Assembly: GCF_014897705.1 (NCBI RefSeq)
Contig: NZ_JABUXV010000012.1
Span: 62,001-126,000, forward strand
Reading direction: 5' to 3'
Source: Brachybacterium sp. FME24
GTDB lineage: Bacteria; Actinomycetota; Actinomycetes; Actinomycetales; Dermabacteraceae
Length of the DNA stretch: 64,000 nucleotides
The notes under the pieces are model-generated. The model saw only the letters and a program-made list of their open reading frames with translations. It made no database searches and was not told the origin of the DNA. Positions 8,328 to 17,207 of the stretch are shown in pieces. Position numbers and translations under genes: made by a program. Each line of letters starts with the position of its first letter. Positions within the stretch are counted from its first letter, which is position 1.

Positions 8328-9032
8328 ATGCACGCTGCCCAGAGCGACCTCGACCCCTTGATGCCCGAGACCCGTGCGCGATTCGCGAGCTTCGAGGACG
8401 CCTACCGCGCGCTCACTCCGCTGATGGAGGCGATCGCGGCGGTGGTCGGCCCGCACTGCGAAGTGGTGCTGCACGACCTCAGCGGCGGCGACCTGGATCA
8501 TTCGGTGGCCGCGATCGTCAACGGGCACCTCAGCGGTCGCACCGTCGGCGGGCCGTCCACGAACCTCGGGGTCGAGGTGCTGCGCGACCAGAGCACCGAC
8601 CACGACGCCCACGGATACCGCGGCCGCACCGGCGACGGGCGCGAGCTCATCAGCTCCTCGGTCTACTACCGCGACCACGACGGCGCGGTGATCGCCGCGT
8701 TCTGCCTCAACGTGGACCTCACCCCTGTCCAGACCGCGATGACGGCGCTGGGTGCGTTGCTGCCGGCGGTGCGCGACGACGTCGGGGAGCGGCCGAAGGA
8801 GCTGGTGGGGCCGGACATCTCGAGCGTCCTGGACGAGATGATCGGCGAGGCGATCGCTGCGGTCGGCAAACCGGTGCCGTCGCTGACCAAGCCGGAGCGG
8901 ATCCAGATCCTGCGCCTGCTGGAGGAGCGGGGCGCGTTTCGCATCAAACGGGCGGCCGACAAGGTTTCCACTCGGCTCGGCGTCTCCCGGGTGACGGTGT
9001 ACGGGTATCTCGACGAGGTGCGTCGGGGCTGA
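8328..9032 (+). CDS. YheO/DauR-type transcriptional regulator
   Basis: A 234-residue regulator of the YheO family: an N-terminal PAS-like sensor domain (about residues 25-135, with EVVLHDLSGG and ISSSVYYRDHDGAVIAAFCLNVD) and a C-terminal helix-turn-helix (about 180-232, with RIQILRLLEERGAF and LGVSRVTVYGYLDEVRR). The family includes DauR, which controls D-arginine catabolism in Pseudomonas. Its position, divergent from a transporter/D-aminoacylase/RidA operon, agrees with a sensor of D-amino acids or their derivatives. The ATG at 8328 has no clear ribosome site. Confidence 0.88.
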   Translation: MHAAQSDLDPLMPETRARFASFEDAYRALTPLMEAIAAVVGPHCEVVLHDLSGGDLDHSVAAIVNGHLSGRTVGGPSTNLGVEVLRDQSTDHDAHGYRGRTGDGRELISSSVYYRDHDGAVIAAFCLNVDLTPVQTAMTALGALLPAVRDDVGERPKELVGPDISSVLDEMIGEAIAAVGKPVPSLTKPERIQILRLLEERGAFRIKRAADKVSTRLGVSRVTVYGYLDEVRRG

Positions 9033-9050
9033 AGCGTGGCGGTCGACATG

Positions 9051-9123
9051 TCGGCCGCGCACCCGAGGGGGATCGGCGCAGGGTCGGCCGAGCATTCGAT
9101 GCCGATCGGCCGAGCGGTCGATG
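9051..9123. repeat. Direct repeats of TCGGCCGAGC upstream of a membrane protein gene
   Basis: TCGGCCGAGC-N2-TCGATG occurs at 9084-9101 and 9106-9123, a 22-bp period that puts both on one face of the helix. A degenerate TCGGCCGCGC lies at 9051. The copies sit just upstream of a TAGCGT -10-like box (9144-9149). The arrangement looks like sites for a DNA-binding protein. Confidence 0.5.
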
Positions 9124-9155
9124 TGGAGCTACCGGGCCTCTCCTAGCGTGGCGGT

Positions 9156-10229
9156 ATGCAGAGCGAGCAGAGCGCCCTTCCCGCCGAGGCCATCTCGGGT
9201 CCCCGCCGCCGTCTCTCCCGCATGGCGCAGATCCTCGGACTGCTGGCGCTGTGCGGGATCGGGGCAGAGCTGCTCTCGGCGTACTCCGACTCCACGGGGA
9301 ACCCGGGCGCCATCGCCTTCGCACTGGTCTTCTTCGCCGCGCTCTACGGGGCACCGGCGCTGCTCGCTCGGGACCTCGCGCGTCGGCTCGGTTGGGGCTG
9401 GCCGAGCCTGCTGGCGATGTGCGCTGCTCTCGGTGTGGTGCAGGCCTGCCTGATCGACCAGTCGCTGTTCAGCGCCGACTACGGCGGGTACGCGGGCTGG
9501 AAGGAGAGCCGCGAGCCGACCCTCATCGCGGCGCTGGGAATCAGCGGCGACAACGCGTACTCCTTCCTCGTAGGGCACATGATCTTCAGCTTCGCAGCTC
9601 CGGTCGCCCTGGCGGAAGCGTGGGCGCCGGCGCGAGTGCGCACACCGTGGCTCGGCCGGCTCGGCACGATCCTCGCGGGGCTCGCGTACCTCGCGGCGGC
9701 GGCGTTGATCGCCGGTGATCCGGAGTCGCGGTCCGGGAGCATGCCCCAGCTGCTGGGCGCGACGGGAGTCGTCCTCGCCCTGCTGCTGCTCGCCGTGGTG
9801 ACAGGCCGATACCGGGCGCAGGTCCGCGCCGACGACGCTGCAGGGCGGACTGCGCCCCCGATCGTGGCGGTGATCGCAGCGGGCCTCGTGGCCGGGCTGA
9901 TCCCGGACTTCATGCCACCGACCTGGCCCGGAGTGGTCGGTGCGGCCACGGTCACATCGGTACTCGGGATCGCGATGCTGCTCGCCAGCAGACGGTGGAC
10001 GTGGACCCCGCGTCACGCAGCGGCCGTGGGGCTGGGGCTCCTCCTCGAGCGAGGGCTGCTGGCGTTCACGTACTACCCGCTGCTCGGCGAGGTGGGCGCG
10101 GGAGCCAAATACGCCCACAATGCCGTCATGCTGCTCGCGGTGCTCCTGGCCGGAGGGCTGGCACTGGTCCCGCGAGATCGGCGAGCCAGCCGACCCGGCG
10201 CGGGCGGGGAATCGGTCTCGGCCGCCTGA
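9156..10229 (+). CDS. Multi-pass integral membrane protein, unknown function
   Basis: A 357-residue protein with roughly nine hydrophobic segments (for example AQILGLLALCGIGAELLSAY, AIAFALVFFAALYGAPALLA, LLGATGVVLALLLLAVVTG and VMLLAVLLAGGLALV). Short hydrophilic ends and an acidic, glycine-containing loop with DYGGYAGWKESREP are visible. I do not recognise the family. The gene stands alone between the DauR-like regulator and the ROK regulator. TAGCGT lies only six bases before the ATG, so the message may be nearly leaderless. A hairpin follows the stop. Confidence 0.75.
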   Translation: MQSEQSALPAEAISGPRRRLSRMAQILGLLALCGIGAELLSAYSDSTGNPGAIAFALVFFAALYGAPALLARDLARRLGWGWPSLLAMCAALGVVQACLIDQSLFSADYGGYAGWKESREPTLIAALGISGDNAYSFLVGHMIFSFAAPVALAEAWAPARVRTPWLGRLGTILAGLAYLAAAALIAGDPESRSGSMPQLLGATGVVLALLLLAVVTGRYRAQVRADDAAGRTAPPIVAVIAAGLVAGLIPDFMPPTWPGVVGAATVTSVLGIAMLLASRRWTWTPRHAAAVGLGLLLERGLLAFTYYPLLGEVGAGAKYAHNAVMLLAVLLAGGLALVPRDRRASRPGAGGESVSAA

Positions 10230-10274
10230 ATCCAGGAGCCGGGAGACGCACGCGGCCGTCTCGCAGCCGGATCG

Positions 10275-10293
10275 CCCGGCGGCGATCGCCGGG
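10275..10293. terminator. Hairpin after membrane protein gene
   Basis: CCCGGCG (10275-10281), loop GCGAT, CGCCGGG (10287-10293), flanked by GATC on both sides. There is no U-tract, as is common in actinobacteria. It lies 45 bases after the stop and ahead of the ROK promoter. Confidence 0.55.
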
Positions 10294-10375
10294 ATCAGAG
10301 GCGCCGCCGGCTGAGGCTGCGAAGGTGAAGGTCGAGGGGCCGGTCGTCGTGCGGCCGAAGTTTTCTGCCAGAGGG

Positions 10376-10404
10376 TTGTCGGAAAAATTCCTCGTCTCTA
10401 GCGT
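10376..10404 (+). promoter_or_regulatory. Promoter of the ROK/sulfatase operon, probably leaderless
   Basis: TTGTCG (10376-10381), a 17-bp spacer, then TAGCGT (10399-10404). The ATG at 10412 falls where transcription should begin, so the ROK message is predicted to be leaderless, which fits the absence of a ribosome site. Confidence 0.65.
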
Positions 10405-10411
10405 TGCCCCC

Positions 10412-11533
10412 ATGAACGATGACATCGGTGTTCTCGCGCTGACGCGGCGAACCCACGAGAAGCGGGTCCTGGCCGCGCTCAGGGTGCGCGGGGCGTCCAG
10501 TCGCGCGCAGCTCGCGGAATCGACGCGACTGTCGCGGACCACGCTCTCGGTGATCGTGGCCGACCTCATCGCCCGCGGAGCCGTCGTCGTCGCGGACACC
10601 GACGCTTCTCAGCGCCGGGGGAGCGGCCGACCCGCGGCTCTTCTCGCCCTCGACCCCGGCTCGGCGCAGTTCCTCGGCTTCGACTTCGGGCACCGGCGCG
10701 TTGCCATCGCGATCGCCGGAGCGAGCCATGAGGTCGTCGCCCAGGGCGAGGCCGAGTACGACGAGCGCAGCGGCTGGCGTGAGCGCGCCGAGACCGCTGT
10801 GGACCTCGCCTGGTCCATGGGCGCGGAGCACCGGCTCCACTTCGGAGCGATCCAGGGAGTGGCAGCCGGTGTGACCGGCCGCAGCCGTGATACTGCCGAG
10901 CCCGTCGTCGCCGGAGAGCTGGCGGCCGCCTTCGGCATCGACGTGATCGTCGACAACAACGTCCGCTTCGCCGGGCTCGCCGAGGCCAGCGAGCGGGGCA
11001 GCCGATTCTCGAACGCGATCTACCTCCATCTCAGCGACGGGGTCGGAGGAGCCATGGTGGTCGGCGGTCGTCTCTACCAAGGAGCCGACCGGTTCGCCGG
11101 CGAGTTCGGGCACGTCGTCGTCGACCCGGACGGCGCGCTCTGCCGATGCGGGAAGCGCGGATGCCTCGAGACGATCTCGCGGATCGGGGCGCTCGAGGGC
11201 GCCTCGCCCGCGGACCTCGACGAAGTCGCGAGGGACGTGGGCCGGGTCCTGGGAGCGGCGGCGATGGTCCTGAACCCGGATCTCATCGTGATCGGCGGAC
11301 GCGTGCCCACGGAGCATCCCGGCCTCCTCGCCCGGATCGAGGTCGCGGTGGAGGAGAGCACAGCGGGGTCGGCCGGCTCGCGGCCCGAGGTCCGCGCAGC
11401 CGTCTGCGGGCCGTTCGCCGGCGCGCTCGGCTCCCTCATCGCGGCGATCCACGAGAGCCCGCTCCTGGCGGGATACGACGGCACGGTCTTCGAGACCGCG
11501 CAGTACCCCAGCATCGGAAAGGCCACAGGATGA
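10412..11533 (+). CDS. ROK-family transcriptional repressor
   Basis: A 373-residue ROK protein combining an N-terminal winged helix (residues ~15-60, SSRAQLAESTRLSRTTLSVIVADL) with a sugar-kinase-like sensor domain. The zinc motif CRCGKRGC is present (Cys244, Cys246, Cys251). Asp181 in DNNVRFAGLAE occupies the kinase catalytic position. It is the first gene of a run continuing through two sulfatases, two glycosidases and an ABC importer, and its stop overlaps the first sulfatase start (ATGA). It is therefore likely the pathway's own repressor, released by a sugar. ATG at 10412 is chosen because the upstream frame is non-coding and the promoter ends just ahead of it. Confidence 0.9.
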   Translation: MNDDIGVLALTRRTHEKRVLAALRVRGASSRAQLAESTRLSRTTLSVIVADLIARGAVVVADTDASQRRGSGRPAALLALDPGSAQFLGFDFGHRRVAIAIAGASHEVVAQGEAEYDERSGWRERAETAVDLAWSMGAEHRLHFGAIQGVAAGVTGRSRDTAEPVVAGELAAAFGIDVIVDNNVRFAGLAEASERGSRFSNAIYLHLSDGVGGAMVVGGRLYQGADRFAGEFGHVVVDPDGALCRCGKRGCLETISRIGALEGASPADLDEVARDVGRVLGAAAMVLNPDLIVIGGRVPTEHPGLLARIEVAVEESTAGSAGSRPEVRAAVCGPFAGALGSLIAAIHESPLLAGYDGTVFETAQYPSIGKATG

Positions 11534-13032
11534 CGACACCGAACATCCTCTTCCTCATGACGGACCAGCACCGGGTCGACACGCTCGGCGCCTACGGCAA
11601 CGCGTGCGCGAAGACGCCGGTGATCGACGAGATCGCCCGCACCGGCACCCGGTTCGACCGCTGGTACACGCCGACGGCGATCTGCACACCGGCCCGCGCG
11701 AGCCTGCTCACGGGCATGGCGCCGTTCCGGCACAGGGTGCTCGCCAACCACGAGCGCAACGTCGGGTACATCGAGGATCTCGAGGAAGGGATGTTCACCT
11801 TCCCGGAGGCATTGCAGGAGGCGGGGTACAGCACCGCCCTGGTCGGCAAGTGGCATGCGGGCTACGAGCGCACGGCACGCAGCTTCGGATTCGACGGCCC
11901 GGAACTTCCCGGACAGGCATGGCACAACCCCGTCGAGGCACAGGACTATCTCGACTACCTCGCCGAGAACGATCTGCCGCCCTACGAGATCAGTGAACGG
12001 ATCCGCGGCACCCTGCCCAACGGCGGACCGGGCAACCTCCTCGCGGCCCGCCTGCACCAGCCGCTGGAGGCGACGTTCGAGCACTACCTCGCGACGCGGG
12101 CGATCGAGCTGCTCGAACGCTTCGCCGCTGAGCGGGAGAACGACGACACCCCCTTCTACCTGCAGCTGAACTTCTTCGGCCCGCACCTGCCGTACATCCT
12201 CCCCGACGAGTACTTCGACATGTTCGATGTGGCGGACGTCGATCTGCCCGCCTCCATCTCGGAGACCTTCGAGGGCAAACCCCCCGTGCAGGCGAACTAT
12301 TCGGCGCACTGGGCGTTCGACACCATGCCGCTGGAGACTTCGCGCAAGCTCATCGCGATCTACTGGGGCTACGTCGCGATGATCGACCGCGAGATGGGAC
12401 GCGTCATGGACGCGATGGAACGCCTGGGCCTGGTCGAGGACACGGCAGTCTTCGTCACCGCCGACCACGGCGAGTTCACCGGATCGCACCGGCTGCACGA
12501 CAAGGGCCCGGCCATGTATGAGGACATCTACCGCACCGCGGGGATCCTCCGGGTCCCCGGGCAGGAGCCCGGCATCGTGCGGGAGGAGTTCGTGAGCCTG
12601 CTGGACTGCACCGCGACGATCCTGGACCTGGCAGGGGCCGATCCCGCCCGAGCGGTCGATTCGCGCAGCCTGCTGCCTCTCACCACACGCGATGAGGTGC
12701 CGTGGCAGGACGACATCGTGTGCGAGTACCACGGGCATCACTTCCCGTACCCGCAGCGCATGCTCCGCAACGATCGGTACAAGCTCGTCGTGAACCCGGA
12801 GTCGGTCAACGAGCTCTACGACCTCGCCTCGGACCCGGACGAGGTGCGAAACAGGTACGAGGACCCGGACCTTCTCGAGGTCCGCCGGCGGATGTCCCGG
12901 CGCCTCTACGAGCTCCTGGTCGCACGAGGGGACAACTTCTTCCACTGGATGACCTCGATGTACGACATCGGCGAGGTGTCCTACGACCCGATGATGAGCG
13001 GGCTCGACGAGGCGAGCTACCCCACGAGCTGA
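11530..13032 (+). CDS. Type I sulfatase, cytoplasmic (first copy)
   Basis: A 500-residue alkaline-phosphatase-superfamily sulfatase that hydrolyses a sulfate ester. The formylglycine signature CTPAR is at 52-56, with Cys52 the residue to be oxidised. Metal ligands are in NILFLMTDQHR (Asp12, Gln13) and VTADHGEFTGSH. There is no signal peptide, so it should act in the cytoplasm on imported sulfated sugars. It is coupled to the ROK gene by a 4-base overlap and followed 40 bases later by a GH51 arabinofuranosidase. A formylglycine-generating enzyme, needed for activity, is not in this window. Confidence 0.92.
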   Translation: MTTPNILFLMTDQHRVDTLGAYGNACAKTPVIDEIARTGTRFDRWYTPTAICTPARASLLTGMAPFRHRVLANHERNVGYIEDLEEGMFTFPEALQEAGYSTALVGKWHAGYERTARSFGFDGPELPGQAWHNPVEAQDYLDYLAENDLPPYEISERIRGTLPNGGPGNLLAARLHQPLEATFEHYLATRAIELLERFAAERENDDTPFYLQLNFFGPHLPYILPDEYFDMFDVADVDLPASISETFEGKPPVQANYSAHWAFDTMPLETSRKLIAIYWGYVAMIDREMGRVMDAMERLGLVEDTAVFVTADHGEFTGSHRLHDKGPAMYEDIYRTAGILRVPGQEPGIVREEFVSLLDCTATILDLAGADPARAVDSRSLLPLTTRDEVPWQDDIVCEYHGHHFPYPQRMLRNDRYKLVVNPESVNELYDLASDPDEVRNRYEDPDLLEVRRRMSRRLYELLVARGDNFFHWMTSMYDIGEVSYDPMMSGLDEASYPTS

Positions 13033-13035
13033 TCC

Positions 13036-13050
13036 GCGCGGGCCCCGCGC
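13036..13050. repeat. Intercistronic palindrome between sulfatase and GH51 gene
   Basis: GCGCGGG-C-CCCGCGC, a perfect inverted repeat, fills most of the 40-base gap just before the AAGGAGG of the GH51 gene. Possible RNA processing or attenuation element. Confidence 0.5.
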
Positions 13051-13072
13051 ACCACTGCAAGGAGGACGTCGC

Positions 13073-14701
13073 ATGACGGCACAGGCAACCATCACGATCT
13101 CGACCAGCGAGCGCGCGGAGGTCGACCGGAACGTCTACGGTCACTTCCTCGAGTCCGCGTTCTTCGGCAACATCGAAGGCGGAGTCTTCGACGAGGGGTC
13201 GGCGCTGTCCGTGACGGGACAGGGCGCCCTGGACGGGTGCCGTCTGGATGTCATCGAGGCATGCCGCGAGCTCGGCCTGCCCGTCGTGCGGTGGCCGGGC
13301 GGGAACTTCACCTCGGCGTACTGGTGGCGGGACGGGGCGGGCCCCCGCGACGAGCGCCCGCGGCGCCTGGAGCTCGCCTGGGGGTCGGAGGAGTCGAACC
13401 GCTTCGGGACGCCGGAGTTCCTCGCCTGGATCGAGGCCGTCGGGACCGACGCAGCGCCGACGGCGGCCTACCTGCACCACGGGGCGCGCAGCGTCGACGA
13501 CGCCGTGCGCTGGGTGGAGTACACCAACTACGCGGGCCGCACCGAGATGTCGGCGCTCCGCGCCGCCGACGGGCACCCGGATCCGTACGACGTGCTGTGG
13601 TGGGGCGTCGGCAACGAGATCTACGGCCCGTGGCAGATGGGTCACCGCAGCGTCGAGCGCTACGTCGAGGACGCCCGTGAGCACCTCCACTTCATGCGTC
13701 TGGTGGACAGCAGGCTGAAATTCATCGCCTGCGGCTGGGAGCGCGAGGAGTACACGGAGAAGCTCATCTCGGGGCTCGGCGACCGGGTCGACGCCGTCTC
13801 GCTGCACCTGTACGGCCTCGATCATCACCTCACGGACCCGAGCGAGTCGGAGTTCGACGACATCGTCGCGCAGGCCGTCTACTTCGAGCAGACGATCGCG
13901 GAGTACGCCGACGAGATCGCCTTCGTCGCGGGCAGAGCGCACCTCGACAGCGCACCGACGATCGCGATGGACGAGTGGAACAACCGCCACCTGGAATCCG
14001 CCGAGCTCAGCGAACCCGTCCCCGCGGCGGACGGCGGATTCGAACCCCATGGGACCGGGAGGATCGAGCACCGCAAGAGGGTCAACCGGCACAGCCCCCG
14101 CACCCTCGCGGACGCGCTCATGTACTCCGGGGTCTTCCATGCGATCCACCGAGCCGCCGGCCACGAGGTGCCGGTGACGATGGCCAACGCCGTCAACCTC
14201 CTCAACGCCAACGGCATCATGCAGGTGCGCCCGGAGGGCGTGATCCGCACGCCCCTGTTCCACATCTGGCGTCTCTACCAGAACCTGTTCCAGCCGATCG
14301 CGGTGCGCGCGGACGTCACCGCTCCCGCGACATGGCGACGTCTGCGCGCAGGAGCGGCACGTCAGGACGAGCGCGGGTATCCGCGCAGCACCCGCCCGGC
14401 GGCGATCAGCCTGCTCGACATCAGTGCCTCCACATCCCGCGACGGGCGCACGCTGACGGTCGCAGCGATCAACCGCTCCGCGACGGACCACCTCACGGCA
14501 CACATCGTGCGGGAGGCGGGAGGTCTCCCCGACGTCGCGACGTGCCACGACCTCGGCGCCGACGACATGGACCTCTTCCAGGCCAATTCGCTGAGCGACC
14601 CGGACGCCTGCACGCTGCGCGAGCGCGGCGAGGTGACGCTGCGCGACGGCGCGTACACCTTTCCCGCCCACAGCGTCACGCTGCTGACGTTCGCCCTCTG
14701 A
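13073..14701 (+). CDS. GH51 alpha-L-arabinofuranosidase
   Basis: A 542-residue intracellular glycosidase that removes terminal alpha-L-arabinofuranosyl units from oligosaccharides. The GH51 fold is clear: YGHFLESAFFGNIEGGVFD and VRWPGGNFTSAYWWRDG at the N-terminus, acid/base Glu182 in WWGVGNEIYGPWQ, nucleophile Glu301 in IAMDEWNNRH, and a C-terminal beta-sandwich ending in PAHSVTLLTFAL. No signal peptide is present. A strong AAGGAGG precedes the ATG. It lies between a sulfatase and a secreted GH43 enzyme, indicating that the transported ligand contains arabinose. Confidence 0.93.
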   Translation: MTAQATITISTSERAEVDRNVYGHFLESAFFGNIEGGVFDEGSALSVTGQGALDGCRLDVIEACRELGLPVVRWPGGNFTSAYWWRDGAGPRDERPRRLELAWGSEESNRFGTPEFLAWIEAVGTDAAPTAAYLHHGARSVDDAVRWVEYTNYAGRTEMSALRAADGHPDPYDVLWWGVGNEIYGPWQMGHRSVERYVEDAREHLHFMRLVDSRLKFIACGWEREEYTEKLISGLGDRVDAVSLHLYGLDHHLTDPSESEFDDIVAQAVYFEQTIAEYADEIAFVAGRAHLDSAPTIAMDEWNNRHLESAELSEPVPAADGGFEPHGTGRIEHRKRVNRHSPRTLADALMYSGVFHAIHRAAGHEVPVTMANAVNLLNANGIMQVRPEGVIRTPLFHIWRLYQNLFQPIAVRADVTAPATWRRLRAGAARQDERGYPRSTRPAAISLLDISASTSRDGRTLTVAAINRSATDHLTAHIVREAGGLPDVATCHDLGADDMDLFQANSLSDPDACTLRERGEVTLRDGAYTFPAHSVTLLTFAL

Positions 14702-14742
14702 CCGACCCGAAGGACCATCGACGCGACGAGGAGGTCGCCCGC

Positions 14743-17097
14743 ATGTCCGCACACCCGCTCCACGGCCCCCGAAGCACGAGGCGCCGGCTGCTGATCACCG
14801 CCCCGGTGATGGCGCTGGCCGTCACCGCCGGGGTCACCACCACGAGGAGGGCAGCCATGGCCGATGACGACGTCGAGCCCGAAGCGCCCACATACACGAA
14901 CCCCGTCATGACCGGCGTGACCGAGAACTTCGCGGACCCCACGATCCTCCGCGGGCGCGACGGATACTGGTACGCCTACGCCACCAACGGTCCGCGGTTC
15001 CCCGGGGACGAGCGCCAGCTCATGATGATCACCCGGTCCACGGACCTCATCGACTGGGAATGGGTGGGACCGGTCTTCACCCCGGAGACGATGCCGACCT
15101 ACGACGGCAAGCCCGCCGAGGCGAACCGCCAGTTCTGGGCACCCGAGATCGCCTACGTCGACGGGCAGTACGTCCTCTACTACTCCTACGTCGTCAACGA
15201 CCCCGATGATCCGTGGCGCGTGATCGGCGCGGCCACGGCCGACCACCCCGCGGGCCCGTGGACCGATACGGGCGAGGTCGTCGTCGGCAATGAGACCTGG
15301 GAGGTCCGACCCGGCGAGACCCAGGTCAGGAACAACATCGACCCTGATCTGCTCACCGCCCCCGACGGCACCAGGTACCTCTACTACGGGTCGGTGCAGG
15401 GCGGCGTGCGCGTCGTCCGGCTCGCGGACGACGGGCTGACGGCCGACGGCGACCCCGTCCAGCTGACCGATGCGCACCGCTACGAAGCGGCCTACGTCGT
15501 CCACCGGGACGGGTACTACTACCTCATGATGTCCGTGATCGGCGGCTGCTGCGCCGGCGCCGCATCGGGATACCCGGTCATGGTGGGGCGATCGGAGGAC
15601 CCGATGGGCCCGTTCGTCGACCGTGAGGGCCATGCGGTCGACGGGCCCACCGGCGGCGGCACCCCCGTGCTCTCCCCGAACGGCAACAGCTGGGTCAGCA
15701 CGGGGCACAACGCTGTCGCGACCGACCTGTCCGGGCAGGACTGGATCGTCAGCCACGCCATCGACCGCGCGAAGCCGTACGTGGAGGGACGCCAGAGTGC
15801 CCGTCATCTGGTGCTCACCCGGCTGGACTGGATCGACGGCTGGCCGGTCGGCAACGCCGGGAAGGGGATCCCTGATGGACCCGAGCCGGGGCCGCGCACC
15901 GCCGCCGTCCTCGCCGACGCGTTCGAAGCGGATCTCTCCGCCTGGGACGTGCCCGAGGGGTGGGAGACGCGCACGGAGGCCGCGGGCGGGTACGTCCACA
16001 CCTCGGGCACGCAGCGCCTCGTCTCGCACGCGGAGATCGCGGGAGACATCCGGCTGCGCGGGACGGTCCGCCTCGACCCCGGGGACGGCGGAAGAGCAGG
16101 GCTCGTCGCCGGGGCGGCCGGGCGCAACGGCGTCAGCGCCTGGATCGACCGAGCAGAGGGCCGGCTCGTCGTCGAGGGAGGCAAGGGCAGTCACCGGGTG
16201 CACGCCACCGCCCCGCTCCCGGCAGCCTTCGGCTACGACACCTGGCACGAGATCGAGATCGAGGTGACGGACGGCCGGATCCATGCCTCCGTGACCGAGT
16301 CGGGGCAGTACGACCCCGTCGCCGAGATCGAGGCCACGATCCACCCCGCCGCGGCGACAGGGCCGGTCGCGCTGGCGGCGGAGGGGACGGGCGCGGACTT
16401 CGACGACGTCACCGTCGCCCCGTACCGCGTCGTCGACGCCGAGATGGCGCCGACCCCTGAGGTCGGGGACTTCGCCCCGGACCTGTCGACGGACTTCGCG
16501 GACGGCATCGGACCGGAGTGGGACTGGACCGGTGACCCCGCAGGGACGGTGGACGGGGGCGACCTCAGCGTCGACATCACCTCGGCGACGCTCATCGACC
16601 GGCGCCGGCCCGACGAGGGAGAGGCCCCCTCGCTCCTCCTGCGCGATATGCCGGAGGGCGAATGGACCGCCGAGACGACCGTGACGATCCCCTTCGGCAG
16701 CTCCATCCCGTACGGCTGGCCGCAGGCCGGGCTGATCGCGTACGGGAACGACGACGACTGGGCCGCACTGGCGTACACGACCCGGGAATCTCGGCGCTTC
16801 ACGGCCTTCGCCCGCCAGGTGCCTCCGCCGGACGGGAGAGAGGCCGTCTACGGGCATGCAGCCCTCGGACCGAGCCGGGACACCATGCACCTGCGACTGC
16901 GCCACACCGTGGCGGACAACGGGGAGCACCTCTACCGCGCGGCGCTCAGCCTCGACGGCGAGCACTGGCAGTGGCACGGAACGCGGACGCTCCCGGCCGG
17001 GGAGCAGCCCCGGATCGGACTGTTCGCGATGGACCACGCCGAGGCGAACGATGAGCCGCTGACCGCCACGTTCGACGGCTTCCGCGTGTATCGCTGA
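14743..17097 (+). CDS. Secreted GH43-type arabinanase/xylosidase with two lectin-like domains
   Basis: A 784-residue exported enzyme. The N-terminus has a Tat-type signal (TRRRLLI followed by a hydrophobic stretch to about residue 40). The five-bladed propeller spans about 48-385 with the GH43 triad Asp65 (FADPT), Asp200 (NNIDPD) and Glu248 (RYEAAY). Two concanavalin-like domains follow (about 395-565 and 580-784). The second resembles the C-terminal domain of GH43 beta-xylosidases. It should cut extracellular arabinan- or xylan-like glycan and supply oligosaccharides to the ABC importer encoded next. ATG at 14743 has GAGGAGG upstream. Confidence 0.88.
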   Translation: MSAHPLHGPRSTRRRLLITAPVMALAVTAGVTTTRRAAMADDDVEPEAPTYTNPVMTGVTENFADPTILRGRDGYWYAYATNGPRFPGDERQLMMITRSTDLIDWEWVGPVFTPETMPTYDGKPAEANRQFWAPEIAYVDGQYVLYYSYVVNDPDDPWRVIGAATADHPAGPWTDTGEVVVGNETWEVRPGETQVRNNIDPDLLTAPDGTRYLYYGSVQGGVRVVRLADDGLTADGDPVQLTDAHRYEAAYVVHRDGYYYLMMSVIGGCCAGAASGYPVMVGRSEDPMGPFVDREGHAVDGPTGGGTPVLSPNGNSWVSTGHNAVATDLSGQDWIVSHAIDRAKPYVEGRQSARHLVLTRLDWIDGWPVGNAGKGIPDGPEPGPRTAAVLADAFEADLSAWDVPEGWETRTEAAGGYVHTSGTQRLVSHAEIAGDIRLRGTVRLDPGDGGRAGLVAGAAGRNGVSAWIDRAEGRLVVEGGKGSHRVHATAPLPAAFGYDTWHEIEIEVTDGRIHASVTESGQYDPVAEIEATIHPAAATGPVALAAEGTGADFDDVTVAPYRVVDAEMAPTPEVGDFAPDLSTDFADGIGPEWDWTGDPAGTVDGGDLSVDITSATLIDRRRPDEGEAPSLLLRDMPEGEWTAETTVTIPFGSSIPYGWPQAGLIAYGNDDDWAALAYTTRESRRFTAFARQVPPPDGREAVYGHAALGPSRDTMHLRLRHTVADNGEHLYRAALSLDGEHWQWHGTRTLPAGEQPRIGLFAMDHAEANDEPLTATFDGFRVYR

Positions 17098-17207
17098 CGC
17101 GGCGCTCCCGCATCCGATGACGTGGGCAGGAGTGACGACGATGTGCTTCCGCCCGGACTGCTTTCCGACGTACGTATGGCAACTACTCAATGAAGAGGAC
17201 TGGAACG

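Noticed and set aside
11074-13095. 673-residue minus-strand open frame opposite the first sulfatase
   Set aside because: Shadow frame without domain; sulfatase motifs lie on the plus strand.
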